Shown here in pieces: positions 39,480 to 48,447 of a DNA stretch of 64,000 nucleotides; position 1 is the first letter of the stretch; each line of letters begins with the position of its first letter. Source of the stretch: Pycnococcus provasolii (lineage: Eukaryota; Chlorophyta; Pseudoscourfieldiophyceae; Pseudoscourfieldiales; Pycnococcaceae); NCBI GenBank assembly GCA_938743325.2, contig OW568883.1, forward strand, positions 186,001 to 250,000, written 5' to 3'. The translations under genes and the position numbers were made by a program. The notes beneath the pieces were generated by a model. It had not been told where the DNA came from. It was given only the letters and a program-made list of their open reading frames with translations, and ran no database searches.

Positions 39480-39810
39480 CTTTCTCTCTTTTCTTAAAAA
39501 AATGGAAACTATTTTTTCTTCTTTGTTGAGTATGTCGCCGGTGGAGTATTCGTATGGAGTAGTATGTATGTCGTGTAGTCGGTGGAGTATGTCGCCGGCA
39601 CCGCAGCACCGCATCGCATCACTCGACACCAGCATCACGTGCCGCCATGCGCCATGCGCCATTGCAGCGCGGTGGTGAGGACAGGATGCGCCTACTGTAT
39701 GATGGAGGTGGTCAAAGTCACACAAGAGGGACCCACCGCAGAACCTTTTCTCAAATTCTCTCCCCCCCTCGGTCCCCGGCCCTTCCCATTCCCCCGCCAA
39801 GGAGAGAAGT
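39480..39810. other. Intergenic region with a short direct repeat
   Basis: About 330 bp between two plus-strand genes. It contains GTATGTCGCCGG and GGTGGAGTAT repeated within 39528-39600. Nothing else is recognisable. Confidence 0.4.
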
Positions 39811-42198
39811 ATGGCTGCCGGCGCCGGCCGCAACAACAACCACAGCCACAACAACAAGGCCAACCTTCGTGTTGGCCAACCCTCGCCAACCTTGCAGCCA
39901 CCCATCACCACATCACCATATCTAACAACAACAACAGCGTTCCTCATAACCTTCTCCGTCTACGCCTTGACAGCCTCGCGCTCCATCCCCGGCGGCGATG
40001 CGACAGAGCTCGCCACCGCCGCCTGCCAGCTTGGCGTCGCACACCCGCCAGGGTATCCGCTGTTTACGATCCTGACGCATATCATCATAAAACTTCTCCG
40101 CCCTTTTACAGCCGTCGCGCATGCCGCTAACCTTGCAAGCTGCCTGTACGGCGCGATCGCGTCAACCTCCGTCTACCTCGCAACGCAAGCGATGTCAACC
40201 TCCTCCTCGGACTCCTTGTCCTCAGCAGCAGCCTCCTTCGCAGCTTCGGCAGCCTTCGCCTTCTCCCCGCTCACGTGGCAGTACAGCATACAATCCGAAG
40301 TCTTCGCGCTCAACAACGCTCTGTGCGCCCTGCTCTTCTACCTCGTTGCCAAGCACGACGGAACCTTTCTCCACACCCTTCTTGGTGCCACCGTGTGTGG
40401 TCTTGCCGCGTGCAATCAGCACACCAGCGTCTTTTACCTTGCACCTTGCATCCTCTTCGTCGCCACGTTCCGAAACGGACACTCGCCCCAGTTCACCACA
40501 TTCTTCCGCACATACCACCTTCCCGCAGCAGCCGTTGGATTCGCCTTGGGCCTGCTGCCGTACGCCTACCTGCCGCTCGCTTCGCCCAAGGGCCTACCAG
40601 GCTCGTGGGGAGATGCCGCAAGCATGCACGGCTTTCTCACGCACGTGCTGCGCCGCGAGTACGGAACGTTTCGGCTGTTCAGCGGACTGGAGGCGACCGA
40701 GGGACGTTTCATGCGCGGCATCCGGCTGTACGCTGAGCACACCGTGGCGGAAACGTTCGGCGTGGGCATCGTGCTCGCCGTCGGCGCGGTGATTGACGCA
40801 GCAATACAAGTGCTGCGCAGCTACATCACCGACGAAGCTCGCACCAACACCGCCACCAAAACCACCACCAAAACCACCAACTCTGCCCCGACTCTGCTCG
40901 CCTTCGCAAGCCTAGTCCTGTACATCGTCGTGTTCCACTACCTCGCCAACCTGCCAATTGAAAACCCGCTCCATCTTGGCGTGCAGATGCGCTTCTGGAT
41001 GCAGGCTGACGTCGCTGTTTACGTGCTCGCCGGCGTAGGCCTCGCACGCCTCGTGTCCAGCATTCCTGCCCGCAAAAGAGGAGCCTTCGCTTCCTTTGTC
41101 GTGTTCGCCACCCTGCTCCTTCCCGCGATGCGGTACCAGCCAAATGACGAGTCGAGCAACACCGCCTTCCACACGTACGCCAGGACGATTCTCGATCCAC
41201 TCCCGCACAAGGCCAAGCTCATCGTTAAGGGCGACGTGATCACCAACTCAATTCGCTTCCTGCAGCGCTGCGAGAACTACCGCGCGGACGTTCAGGTGGT
41301 GGACATGGCGATGCTCACGTACCGGTGGTTCGTGGACGTTCAGTCGCCCAACTTCCCCGACTTTGTGTTCCCAGGCACAAACTACCACCCGTACGAGCCT
41401 GGTGCCTTCTCCATGAGGCAGCTGCTCGTTGCCAACGTGGGTCGCAACGTTCTGGACGCGGCAAGGCGTGGCGGCGACGTCTTCCTTGGCGCGACGCCGG
41501 GCAAGCCGGCTGAGTGGCCTCGCAAGATTACGAAGCAGCTCGTGTTCATGGCTGGAGGTTGGCACGAGGAGGATCGAAGCCACGAGGGAATGTTCGAGCA
41601 CTTGCCATACGGAATGCTGGACCTCGTCGTTCCGCACGGGTACATGACCACGCAGATGCGCCGTGCCGCCTTCGATGCCTGGCGGGCGCACTCGCTTCAC
41701 GCGATGGAGTTGTACCGCGACATACCGACAATGGCCAAGTCGCTCTTCCCGCACGAGCTCGCGCGCGGCATTCTCGTCGATGAAACGAGGTGGGAACGCG
41801 TCTGCATGAGTGACCTGTTCTACACGCACCACAAGTTCGCACATGCGCTCTTACAAATTTCTGGCTCGCGTGCTGACGACCGCTCGGATGCCGAACGGCA
41901 TGCGGTCGCTACGGACGCCGCGACGCAATGCGCGATCACGTTGCGTCATGTGGCGGAGCATCACCCGTTTCTGTCCCCATACGTGCTCCGCAATCGAGGC
42001 ATCTGTCTTCAGACGTTGCTCCGCTGCGCGAGTGGCGAGGACGTGACATCGGATCGGGCGGTGGAGCTCGGCCGCATTGAAGATGACCTCGCCGCGACAT
42101 TTCGCAGCTACCTGCAACGCGAAGATCCGTCCACCCTGGATGCTGGGACACGCGCGGCGATCGAGCAGATTATAGCAAGGAGGAGCTTCAAACCATAG
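39811..42198 (+). CDS. TMEM260-like multi-pass protein (DUF2723)
   Basis: A 795-residue multi-pass membrane protein. The family signature is near residues 60-85: GGDATELATAACQLGVAHPPGYPLF, a DUF2723 block with the acidic residue typical of GT-C transferases. Nine or more hydrophobic segments follow in the first ~430 residues, then a large soluble C-terminal part with LIVKGDVITNSIRFLQ. Human TMEM260 is an ER protein O-mannosyltransferase acting on receptor IPT domains. An ER glycosyltransferase role is inferred here. The start is the first ATG. Confidence 0.82.
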   Translation: MAAGAGRNNNHSHNNKANLRVGQPSPTLQPPITTSPYLTTTTAFLITFSVYALTASRSIPGGDATELATAACQLGVAHPPGYPLFTILTHIIIKLLRPFTAVAHAANLASCLYGAIASTSVYLATQAMSTSSSDSLSSAAASFAASAAFAFSPLTWQYSIQSEVFALNNALCALLFYLVAKHDGTFLHTLLGATVCGLAACNQHTSVFYLAPCILFVATFRNGHSPQFTTFFRTYHLPAAAVGFALGLLPYAYLPLASPKGLPGSWGDAASMHGFLTHVLRREYGTFRLFSGLEATEGRFMRGIRLYAEHTVAETFGVGIVLAVGAVIDAAIQVLRSYITDEARTNTATKTTTKTTNSAPTLLAFASLVLYIVVFHYLANLPIENPLHLGVQMRFWMQADVAVYVLAGVGLARLVSSIPARKRGAFASFVVFATLLLPAMRYQPNDESSNTAFHTYARTILDPLPHKAKLIVKGDVITNSIRFLQRCENYRADVQVVDMAMLTYRWFVDVQSPNFPDFVFPGTNYHPYEPGAFSMRQLLVANVGRNVLDAARRGGDVFLGATPGKPAEWPRKITKQLVFMAGGWHEEDRSHEGMFEHLPYGMLDLVVPHGYMTTQMRRAAFDAWRAHSLHAMELYRDIPTMAKSLFPHELARGILVDETRWERVCMSDLFYTHHKFAHALLQISGSRADDRSDAERHAVATDAATQCAITLRHVAEHHPFLSPYVLRNRGICLQTLLRCASGEDVTSDRAVELGRIEDDLAATFRSYLQREDPSTLDAGTRAAIEQIIARRSFKP

Positions 42199-42315
42199 AA
42201 CTAGGTCTAGCTAGTCTAGGGTAGTCTCTAGTCTAACCTTTGGCGGTTGTAAATAGTCTAATTCATTTCTCGACCTAAAGTGACAACCCTTACCAACCCA
42301 AATCGTCCATTTTAA

Positions 42316-42585
42316 AACCCTTCCACCCACCGCAAGTCGAAAACAAATGTCTGAAAATGACGGGCAGGACATGCGCATCATTTTGCAACCTTCACTTTTT
42401 TTTTTCGTTATAAAAATAATGACGTTTTGGGTTGACCAATAGTGAAGTGAAAAAAATGGCGCCGACTTAAAAAAGTTCTGTGACAGAGCGGGATCCCAGA
42501 GGGACCTTTTTTTTTCTCGACCTATCTATTTTCGCGGAAAAATGCAAATATGGTTCCGAGGAAAAAGTGAAAACCGATCAAATCT
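42316..42585. repeat. Dispersed repeat, copy 2 of 2
   Basis: The counterpart of 291-565, in the same orientation with small indels. It sits between the convergent stops of the TMEM260-like gene and the papain-like protease. Confidence 0.8.
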
Positions 42586-42602
42586 TACTTACTCACGTTC
42601 CA

Positions 42603-43622
42603 TTACTGAATGAGCGATTGGTCCTCCACGATAGGAACGACGGCATCATAGTTGATTCCGCAGTGTCCGCACACCTTCACCGACGTCGGGCCGCTCGCGC
42701 AACCCTGACCTTCTGTGGGCACGTCGTCGATGTCGCACTGAGAATCATCCCGCTTGATCCGTATGTACCCGTCCTCGCCCCACTGCGGTGACCAGCTGTT
42801 TCGGATCGTCCAATAATCAGTGCCGTCGTCTGTCGTGCCGTAACCGACGAGCTGAACGGCGTGATTTAGCTTGACGTCCGTCGGTTTGCACTCGAATACG
42901 CCACCTTTATATGAAGACCAGGATGACGCGTCCACCGCAACGGCGACGGGTCCGAGCCGAACGAGCATGCTCTTCAGCGCGGCATCCTTGCTATTAGGCG
43001 GCAAAAAGTTGTACGCCTTGACGTTAGCCACCACGCGCGGCTCCTTTTGGCACGTTTGATTCGCGCCCTTGCTAGAGACGTAGGGATAAGTCCATTCGCT
43101 CGAGAGTCCTCCTGAACTCGTCGCAGCCATGTGCTGGTATGCAATCTCCGCAGTGCCTCCGCTGCACCCACCCGTTCCACCGCAGTGGTCCGGATTTGGC
43201 GTACAGTCTAAGATTTGCTGTTCGCTTAGGTCGACGAGCTTTCCCGTTTTGAGAGCATAAGCGGACTCTGCACACTCGCTCGCCGCGAACGTCCAGCACG
43301 ACCCGCACGCACCTTGGTTCTTAACTGGTGAAATAACTGCTGGCTGGTAATTTCGCCAGTCGAACGACGCAGGCAGCGATTGCTCGTTCTTCGTGCTTGG
43401 GTCGTATTCGTTGGCGATGGCATCCTTGTTCAGCCGGACACTCTTCTGCGAGCCGGTGGTTCGGTATAAGAGCGCGGAATTCAGGCCGAAACCGGGCGTC
43501 GTGGCCGTAGTATCTAACTTGTTACTACTCTGTACGACTTGGAAGTTAGCAGGCGACCTCGACGCGTACGCGAACGGCACAAAGCACAGCGTGAAGCACA
43601 GGCGCAGACCGAAAGGGGGCAT
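42603..43622 (-). CDS. Papain-family (C1A) cysteine protease
   Basis: A 339-residue secreted or vacuolar protease. ATG 43620-43622 is followed by a signal peptide (FGLRLCFTLCFVPFAYA) and a short propeptide. The mature part starts LPASFDWRNY. It has the oxyanion Gln and catalytic Cys in KNQGACGSCWTFAASE, the CSGG-type loop, the catalytic His in KLNHAVQLVGYG and Asn in WTIRNSWSPQWGEDGY. All four key residues are kept. The C-terminus has extra Cys. The last codons (DQSLIQ) and TAA fall inside a dispersed 3'-flank motif, so that repeat supplies the end of the protein. It is divergent from the methyltransferase gene, 171 bp away. Confidence 0.93.
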   Translation of the reverse strand: MPPFGLRLCFTLCFVPFAYASRSPANFQVVQSSNKLDTTATTPGFGLNSALLYRTTGSQKSVRLNKDAIANEYDPSTKNEQSLPASFDWRNYQPAVISPVKNQGACGSCWTFAASECAESAYALKTGKLVDLSEQQILDCTPNPDHCGGTGGCSGGTAEIAYQHMAATSSGGLSSEWTYPYVSSKGANQTCQKEPRVVANVKAYNFLPPNSKDAALKSMLVRLGPVAVAVDASSWSSYKGGVFECKPTDVKLNHAVQLVGYGTTDDGTDYWTIRNSWSPQWGEDGYIRIKRDDSQCDIDDVPTEGQGCASGPTSVKVCGHCGINYDAVVPIVEDQSLIQ

Positions 43623-43793
43623 GGTTGCGCGAAGAGAAGTGGTGTTTGTGGTGAGAGGGGAGGGGGAAGGAGGGGGGACAGGCGACACGCTGGTTCGGGA
43701 TCGCGTAACGGACCGGACCCTGGGGCCTGGGGCCGGGGACGGGGCAGCTGATTTTATCTAAGCCCCGCACGGAACAAAAATCGCCCAACCACG
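43623..43793. promoter_or_regulatory. Divergent promoter, protease / methyltransferase
   Basis: 171 bp between two divergent ATGs; it includes a GGGGCCTGGGGCC-like GC-rich tract and TTTTATC near 43753. The role is inferred from position. Confidence 0.4.
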
Positions 43794-44639
43794 ATGGCGG
43801 ACACAACCTTCGCGGACCTCGAGGCGCGCGGGTGGTGCTCGGCTGAGGTCGCGTCACCGTACGTGCGCTTCTTCGAACACCTCACCGCGCAGTGCGTGCC
43901 GCGTATGCTCGCCTCCTGCGATGTTGTTGGCGACTCAACCTCGTCGTCTCTCACACGTGTGCTTGACGTCGCTACCGGGCACGGCGTCGTCGCGATCGCT
44001 GCAGCGGCCAAAGGCGGACAGGTTTCGGCGGTCGATTTCAGTGAGCCGTTCCTAGATATGGCGAAGCAATCAGCCCAAAGCAAGGGCCTGAACAATATCA
44101 AGTTCGTTCAAGCAGATGCGCAAAAGCTTCCCTTCGACGACGCGTCGTTCGACGTCGTTCTGTGCAACTTTGGCGTGCTGCACCTCGGCGAACCTGACGC
44201 CTTTTTCGCTGAGGCGAGTCGATGCCTTGCGCCTGGCGGAAAGCTTGCGTGCACCGTGTGGGTCGCACCGCCGAAGACCGTGCCTTTCGAAATCACGCTG
44301 CGATCGGTAAGAGAGTGCGGCAACGCGGACGTACCGCTGCCGCAGGGACCAAGCTTTTTCAAGTACGCGGACGCAGCGAGTGTGGCGTCGGCGATGGAGG
44401 CGGTGGGTCTTGAGCCGACAGTATTAGCTGAAGAAGTTCCTCAGACGATGCAACTTGACCGTGCGGAGGATCTATTCGAGCTCTTCGCCACGGGCACGGT
44501 GAGAACGCGTGCACTGCTTCGCGCACAGACGGACGATGCAAGAAGAGCGATCGCTGCACGTATGGCGGAGGAGGTGAGAACAGCGGGTCTTAACCTTCCA
44601 TGTCCTGCGTCCTTGAGTGTTGCCGTCAAAAAAAGCTGA
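43794..44639 (+). CDS. SAM-dependent class I methyltransferase
   Basis: A 281-residue Rossmann methyltransferase. Motif I is VLDVATGHGVVAIAAA, motif II has VSAVDFSEPFLDMAK, motif III IKFVQADAQKLPF, and motif IV FDVVLCNFGVLHL with the following LAPGGKLACTVW. This is the UbiE/COQ5-like Methyltransf_11 type. No targeting peptide is obvious. The substrate cannot be told from sequence. Confidence 0.85.
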   Translation: MADTTFADLEARGWCSAEVASPYVRFFEHLTAQCVPRMLASCDVVGDSTSSSLTRVLDVATGHGVVAIAAAAKGGQVSAVDFSEPFLDMAKQSAQSKGLNNIKFVQADAQKLPFDDASFDVVLCNFGVLHLGEPDAFFAEASRCLAPGGKLACTVWVAPPKTVPFEITLRSVRECGNADVPLPQGPSFFKYADAASVASAMEAVGLEPTVLAEEVPQTMQLDRAEDLFELFATGTVRTRALLRAQTDDARRAIAARMAEEVRTAGLNLPCPASLSVAVKKS

Positions 44640-44823
44640 TTTGTCGTATCTGTAACTTATTCGAGACTTCAGATAGAGTAGTAAGTGTGTCTATTATATC
44701 CATGCACAGTTGGTTCGCATTGACAAAAAGTAAACTGTAAACTGTATGAAGTTACTGAATGAGCGATCTTACTTAGGTTATCCCTTCCCAACAAAAAAAA
44801 AAGAACAAAACAACTTAATCTTT

Positions 44824-46020
44824 TCACACAGCGAAAAGACCTTGCCAGCTGATTTTTTCGTGGTGATTTTCCGTCACAACACCCTTCAGCGCTTCAAGAA
44901 CTGTCTTCGTGGGCATCACACCCGCATCGCGAAGTTCGCGAGCTAATTTTGAAGCCGCAGGCGTCGGCTCTTCCTCCATGGCAGCCTTCCTCAGCGCTTC
45001 GAGAGCCGTCTTCGTGGGCATCACACCCGCATCGCGAAATTCACGAGCTACTTTCGAAGCAGTAGTCGTCGCAGATACCGCCTGCTGAGCTGCTTGCCAC
45101 ATCCGCATGTGCGGAACATCGAGTGGAACATCGATCGCATTTTTCAGCGCGTCGAGAGCCGTCTTCGTGGGCATTACGCCCGCATCGCGAAATTCGCGGG
45201 CTAATTTTGAAGCTGCCGTCGGCTGCGGCTGCGCCAAAGTCGGTTCGCCGAATAAAGCGTGCTGAAAGTCTTGTATGCCAACTCGTCCGCCATGCGTAAT
45301 TGCCATCATCGACGCGTCGTGCGTGCGACCTTGCTTGAGAGCATTGAGGAACTGATCAAACGTTGCTGGCTGCTGCAGATTGTCGAACGTGTCCGTCTGA
45401 AATGGCGAGGAGAGACGGTGATACTCCTCGAGAATTGGCGAAGGCTTACGTTCTGGAACGAGCACTTCGTCTATTTCGTTTTCCACCAGCAAGTCCCACG
45501 CCTCGCACGTCGCTTTGTCTTTCTGCTGCTGCGCGAGGGAAGGAAGTAGTTTTGTCACCATGGTTGTCTTTTGTGGCGTCGTTGTTGTGAGAAAGAGAAC
45601 GACCATAATGGTCATCACGCTTGAAAGAACAGAAGCCAGTAAGACGTCCATGATACTGTATGATGTTTGTTTGCGGCTGTGTGTCTGCATAGAAGGCTTT
45701 CGGAGTATCTGCGCATCCTTTTGAGGTGTATCAGCTGCTTGCGCGTATTGATCGTGCGCCTGCTCAATCTCGCGTGCAGTATCGTCGTCGTCGACGTCGT
45801 CGTCGTTTGTGGTGTCCTGGATAGGGTGCGATTCAACAGACTTGTTCTTTGTCAGCTCTTCGTCACTCCTCTTCTGGCGGTTGTTGTCATCCCCATCCCC
45901 ATCACCAACACCATCCCCATCACGACGACTCGTCATATTTTTTTTCGCGCCACGCAGACTGCCTGAGAGGAGCGCGTCCAGTCCCACGCCTCGTCGTCGG
46001 TACGGCAGAGTTGTAGGCAT
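44824..46020 (-). CDS. Single-pass membrane protein with a threefold C-terminal repeat
   Basis: I do not recognise this 398-residue protein; it starts at ATG 46018-46020. A charged N-terminal half (Asp/Asn/Arg-rich) leads to one hydrophobic segment (IMDVLLASVLSSVMTIMVVLFL). The C-terminal half carries three copies of a ~24-residue unit with consensus ASKxAREFRDAGVMPTKTxL followed by (E/D)AL(K/R). The units are separated by about 40 and 35 residues and begin near residues 288, 327 and 362. The unit is probably two short helices. The DNA copies are also very similar, so the repeats arose by recent duplication or are homogenised. A 3'-flank motif lies about 55 bp after the stop. Confidence 0.7.
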   Translation of the reverse strand: MPTTLPYRRRGVGLDALLSGSLRGAKKNMTSRRDGDGVGDGDGDDNNRQKRSDEELTKNKSVESHPIQDTTNDDDVDDDDTAREIEQAHDQYAQAADTPQKDAQILRKPSMQTHSRKQTSYSIMDVLLASVLSSVMTIMVVLFLTTTTPQKTTMVTKLLPSLAQQQKDKATCEAWDLLVENEIDEVLVPERKPSPILEEYHRLSSPFQTDTFDNLQQPATFDQFLNALKQGRTHDASMMAITHGGRVGIQDFQHALFGEPTLAQPQPTAASKLAREFRDAGVMPTKTALDALKNAIDVPLDVPHMRMWQAAQQAVSATTTASKVAREFRDAGVMPTKTALEALRKAAMEEEPTPAASKLARELRDAGVMPTKTVLEALKGVVTENHHEKISWQGLFAV

Positions 46021-46305
46021 GTATGCAATGACGGTTGAGTTTGTGTGCGAGTGCGTTGTGTATGTCGTGAGCACGTTTGCGCACGTGGCATGGCGCGGGT
46101 TTTCAGCATGTGTGTGTGACTGACTGGTCGGGGACGGACGGAAGCAGCTGATCCGTCCGAGAGATCCCTCGCTTCCCGGGGAGGCGCCCCAGGCGTTAGG
46201 GTTAGGGTTACAAATCCCCCGGGGTTGCGGCTTTGGTCTCTTCGTCTGACGTGTCGGCCTGCCCACTGCCATAGTCTAACAAGTGTTCGCCTGCCAATCG
46301 TCGCG
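46021..46305. promoter_or_regulatory. Divergent promoter with telo-box-like motif
   Basis: The 285-bp interval between two divergent ATGs contains GTTAGGGTTAGGGTTA at 46197-46212, about 100 bp from the Mpo1-like start. Confidence 0.45.
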
Positions 46306-46848
46306 ATGCCTTCGCCGCCGACGCCGCTGCCCAGCCTGCTGGACTTCGAGGGACTGCTCTCCTTCTACCTCGCCTTCCACAGCGACGCAACCAACCAGGC
46401 CATACACGTCGCCTTCATACCCGCAATCGCGTGGAGCCTGCTGGTGGGCGTGTCGCGAATACCGGGAGTGCCCGCCGCACTGCTCCTCTCATATACCGCC
46501 TACTACACGTACCTCAACGCCCCACTGGGAATCACGTGGGGTGCCACGCTTGGCACGGGGCTGTTCGTGAGCAGCGTGACTTTCGCGAAAAATGAACCTG
46601 CTTCAGCGAAAATCGCACTCGGCGTGCACGTCGCGTCGTGGATCGCGCAGTTCATCGGACACGGCGTGTTCGAGAGGCGCGCGCCAAGCCTCTTCACCGG
46701 ATTTCTTCACTCGTTCCTCGCCGCGCCGTTCTTTGTTTTCGTGGAGTGCGCCTTTAAGCTCGGCATGCTGCCCGAGCTGCACAAGCGCGTACGCGCGCGA
46801 GCTGACAAGATTCGAAGTGAATTAGACGCCGCAAGGAAGAAGAAGTAG
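46306..46848 (+). CDS. Mpo1-like (YGL010w/DUF962) fatty-acid dioxygenase family
   Basis: A 180-residue multi-pass membrane protein from ATG 46306. The Mpo1/DUF962 pattern is clear: LLSFYLAFHSDATNQAIHVAF with the spaced His, then IPAIAWSLLVG, a paired-helix core, and the second His site in IAQFIGHGVFERRAPSL. Yeast Mpo1 is an ER iron-dependent dioxygenase for alpha-oxidation of 2-hydroxy fatty acids in phytosphingosine breakdown. The conserved His residues are present. It ends with a Lys-rich tail that could be an ER retrieval signal (KKK). Confidence 0.9.
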   Translation: MPSPPTPLPSLLDFEGLLSFYLAFHSDATNQAIHVAFIPAIAWSLLVGVSRIPGVPAALLLSYTAYYTYLNAPLGITWGATLGTGLFVSSVTFAKNEPASAKIALGVHVASWIAQFIGHGVFERRAPSLFTGFLHSFLAAPFFVFVECAFKLGMLPELHKRVRARADKIRSELDAARKKK

Positions 46849-46902
46849 AAAGTTGGAAGGAAGCGCGTGTAAACTCTCTTTTTTTTGTATCTAAAGATAA
46901 AA

Positions 46903-48186
46903 TTACTCCAGCTTGATTTCAAGCACATTGTTGTCAGCCTTCGCGCCAGCCACCTTACTCCGGCCAGCTGGTAGAGGAATGGCACGACGCGAGCCGCACG
47001 CTTCCACGACAACCTCGCTGCCACTCAAGCTCACCTTGACGTCAGTTTTCGGAACCAGCGGCAGGTGCACTCTCAAGCAGTCGCTGCTCACTTCAAGCGG
47101 CGGCGGTACCGACGTCGACACGGCATCGTCCAAAAACGAATCCGGAACGGTGGCGACGAGGTCTGACAGGCTTGCATTCTCCGCCGTGGCGATGCTGACG
47201 AGTGGTGAGAACTTCACGCCGTCATCCTCCTCGCCGCCTCGCATCCACACGGCACCGCACGGCGCTCCCGCGATGGCTAGAGCACCCCAAGCACGCGCCG
47301 CAGCGTCACTAGCCGCGGCATTTCCAGCTTGCGTGACGAGCACTCCGATAAAGCGCTTGGGATTTGTCACCAAATCCGCCGCGTCATCCAGCAAGTTGCG
47401 TAGTCGCTCGTAGTCGGAGTTCCCACCCGTGGTGGCGTTGTCCGTGAGCACGCTGCTCGCAGCCATCTCGACCGTTGGCAAGACGATGCGTCCTGCGTCG
47501 CTCGCCTTCACCTCATCCCTCGCGCGCTCACTGAGCCACTTGGCACGCACGGGCGTTGCGGCTAATCTTGCAGCCTCCGTGGTTGACAGTCCGTCGACGA
47601 CGACGACGTCGTAGTACTTGTCTGAGTGTATGACGCGGCGCAGTAAATATCCCAACAGAAGCCACGGATCCATGCCCGCGACGAGAGGTATCGTCTTCTT
47701 TTTTGGCAGCTCGAAGTTCGCGGAGTCGTTCGTTGCTGTTTTTATGGCTGTCGAAATGCCAAAGTCGGCATCCGCTTTTTTCGCCTCTTCGTACGCGTCG
47801 TCGAGAAGTGCGGTTGATTCGATGCGCTGCAGGAACAACGTCGAGGGTAGTCCCAGCTCAGGGGCGGCGGCGGTGGGTGTGGTTGGAAGGCGGGTGGGTG
47901 GCGGCATCTGAAGCGCATATTCTGGCGACGCGTCGGCGTGCGTGGATAGGTACAGGACTCGTTTGTTTTGGGATGCCTGAGAGATGGAGAGTGCGAGCGC
48001 GGCGTGCGTCTTGCCGACGCCACCCTTGCCTACTGTGGTGACGACTATGGGTGATGAAGACGCTTTTGGTGCTGCTGCTGCTGCTGATGTGCGTCGTCTC
48101 ACAACGCGTGCTGCGTGCGAGCGTGCTGCGTGCGAGCGTGGCAACAGGCTGCCGCTGCTGCGTTGCATCGTCGTCGACGAGTGCAT
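46903..48186 (-). CDS. Plastid ArsA/GET3-like ATPase with HSP20-like C-terminus
   Basis: A 427-residue protein. A ~45-residue basic Ser/Ala presequence precedes a deviant Walker A P-loop (VGKGGVGKTHAA) of the ArsA/GET3 class. Later switch segments are DVVVVDGLSTTEAARL and an IGVLVTQAG strand. The last ~70 residues form an HSP20-like beta domain (LRVHLPLVPKTDVKVSL), as in the ArsA-HSP20 group of cyanobacteria and plastids. It lacks the CxxC of cytosolic GET3. A plastid protein-targeting or metal-related role is inferred. Its first codons and 5' flank are shared with the gene at 62439. The first ATG is used; a second lies 18 nt downstream. Confidence 0.82.
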   Translation of the reverse strand: MHSSTTMQRSSGSLLPRSHAARSHAARVVRRRTSAAAAAPKASSSPIVVTTVGKGGVGKTHAALALSISQASQNKRVLYLSTHADASPEYALQMPPPTRLPTTPTAAAPELGLPSTLFLQRIESTALLDDAYEEAKKADADFGISTAIKTATNDSANFELPKKKTIPLVAGMDPWLLLGYLLRRVIHSDKYYDVVVVDGLSTTEAARLAATPVRAKWLSERARDEVKASDAGRIVLPTVEMAASSVLTDNATTGGNSDYERLRNLLDDAADLVTNPKRFIGVLVTQAGNAAASDAAARAWGALAIAGAPCGAVWMRGGEEDDGVKFSPLVSIATAENASLSDLVATVPDSFLDDAVSTSVPPPLEVSSDCLRVHLPLVPKTDVKVSLSGSEVVVEACGSRRAIPLPAGRSKVAGAKADNNVLEIKLE

Positions 48187-48447
48187 GAGTGAGTGATCAC
48201 AAAACGAGCCCAGCCAGGACGAGAGGGATTTTCTCTTCTCGTTCTGGGAAACCTGGGGGAGGGGAGTTGTGGGCGTGGTTTCCCCGGCCGTTAGCCCGAA
48301 GCCCTCGCGGCCTGGCCTGGGGAGGGAAGGTCCGAGGGGGCGGGGAGTCCAAGGGGTCCCTCCTTCACTTGCGTCTCGCCCGTTTTGTCATAACCACACT
48401 GCACATACACATACTGTAGTGCTCCTCATCAAACCCATCAGGTTGTG
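48187..48447. promoter_or_regulatory. Divergent promoter, ArsA-like / CDCA7-type gene
   Basis: 261 bp between divergent ATGs. The part next to the ArsA-like gene (to about 48250) is closely repeated, inverted, at about 62370-62440 upstream of the endonuclease/exonuclease/phosphatase gene. Confidence 0.5.

Noticed and set aside
38661-39947. A 428-codon minus-strand ORF over the DUF1995 gene
   Set aside because: Antisense shadow in GC-rich coding sequence; it has His/Arg-rich composition and no recognisable family.
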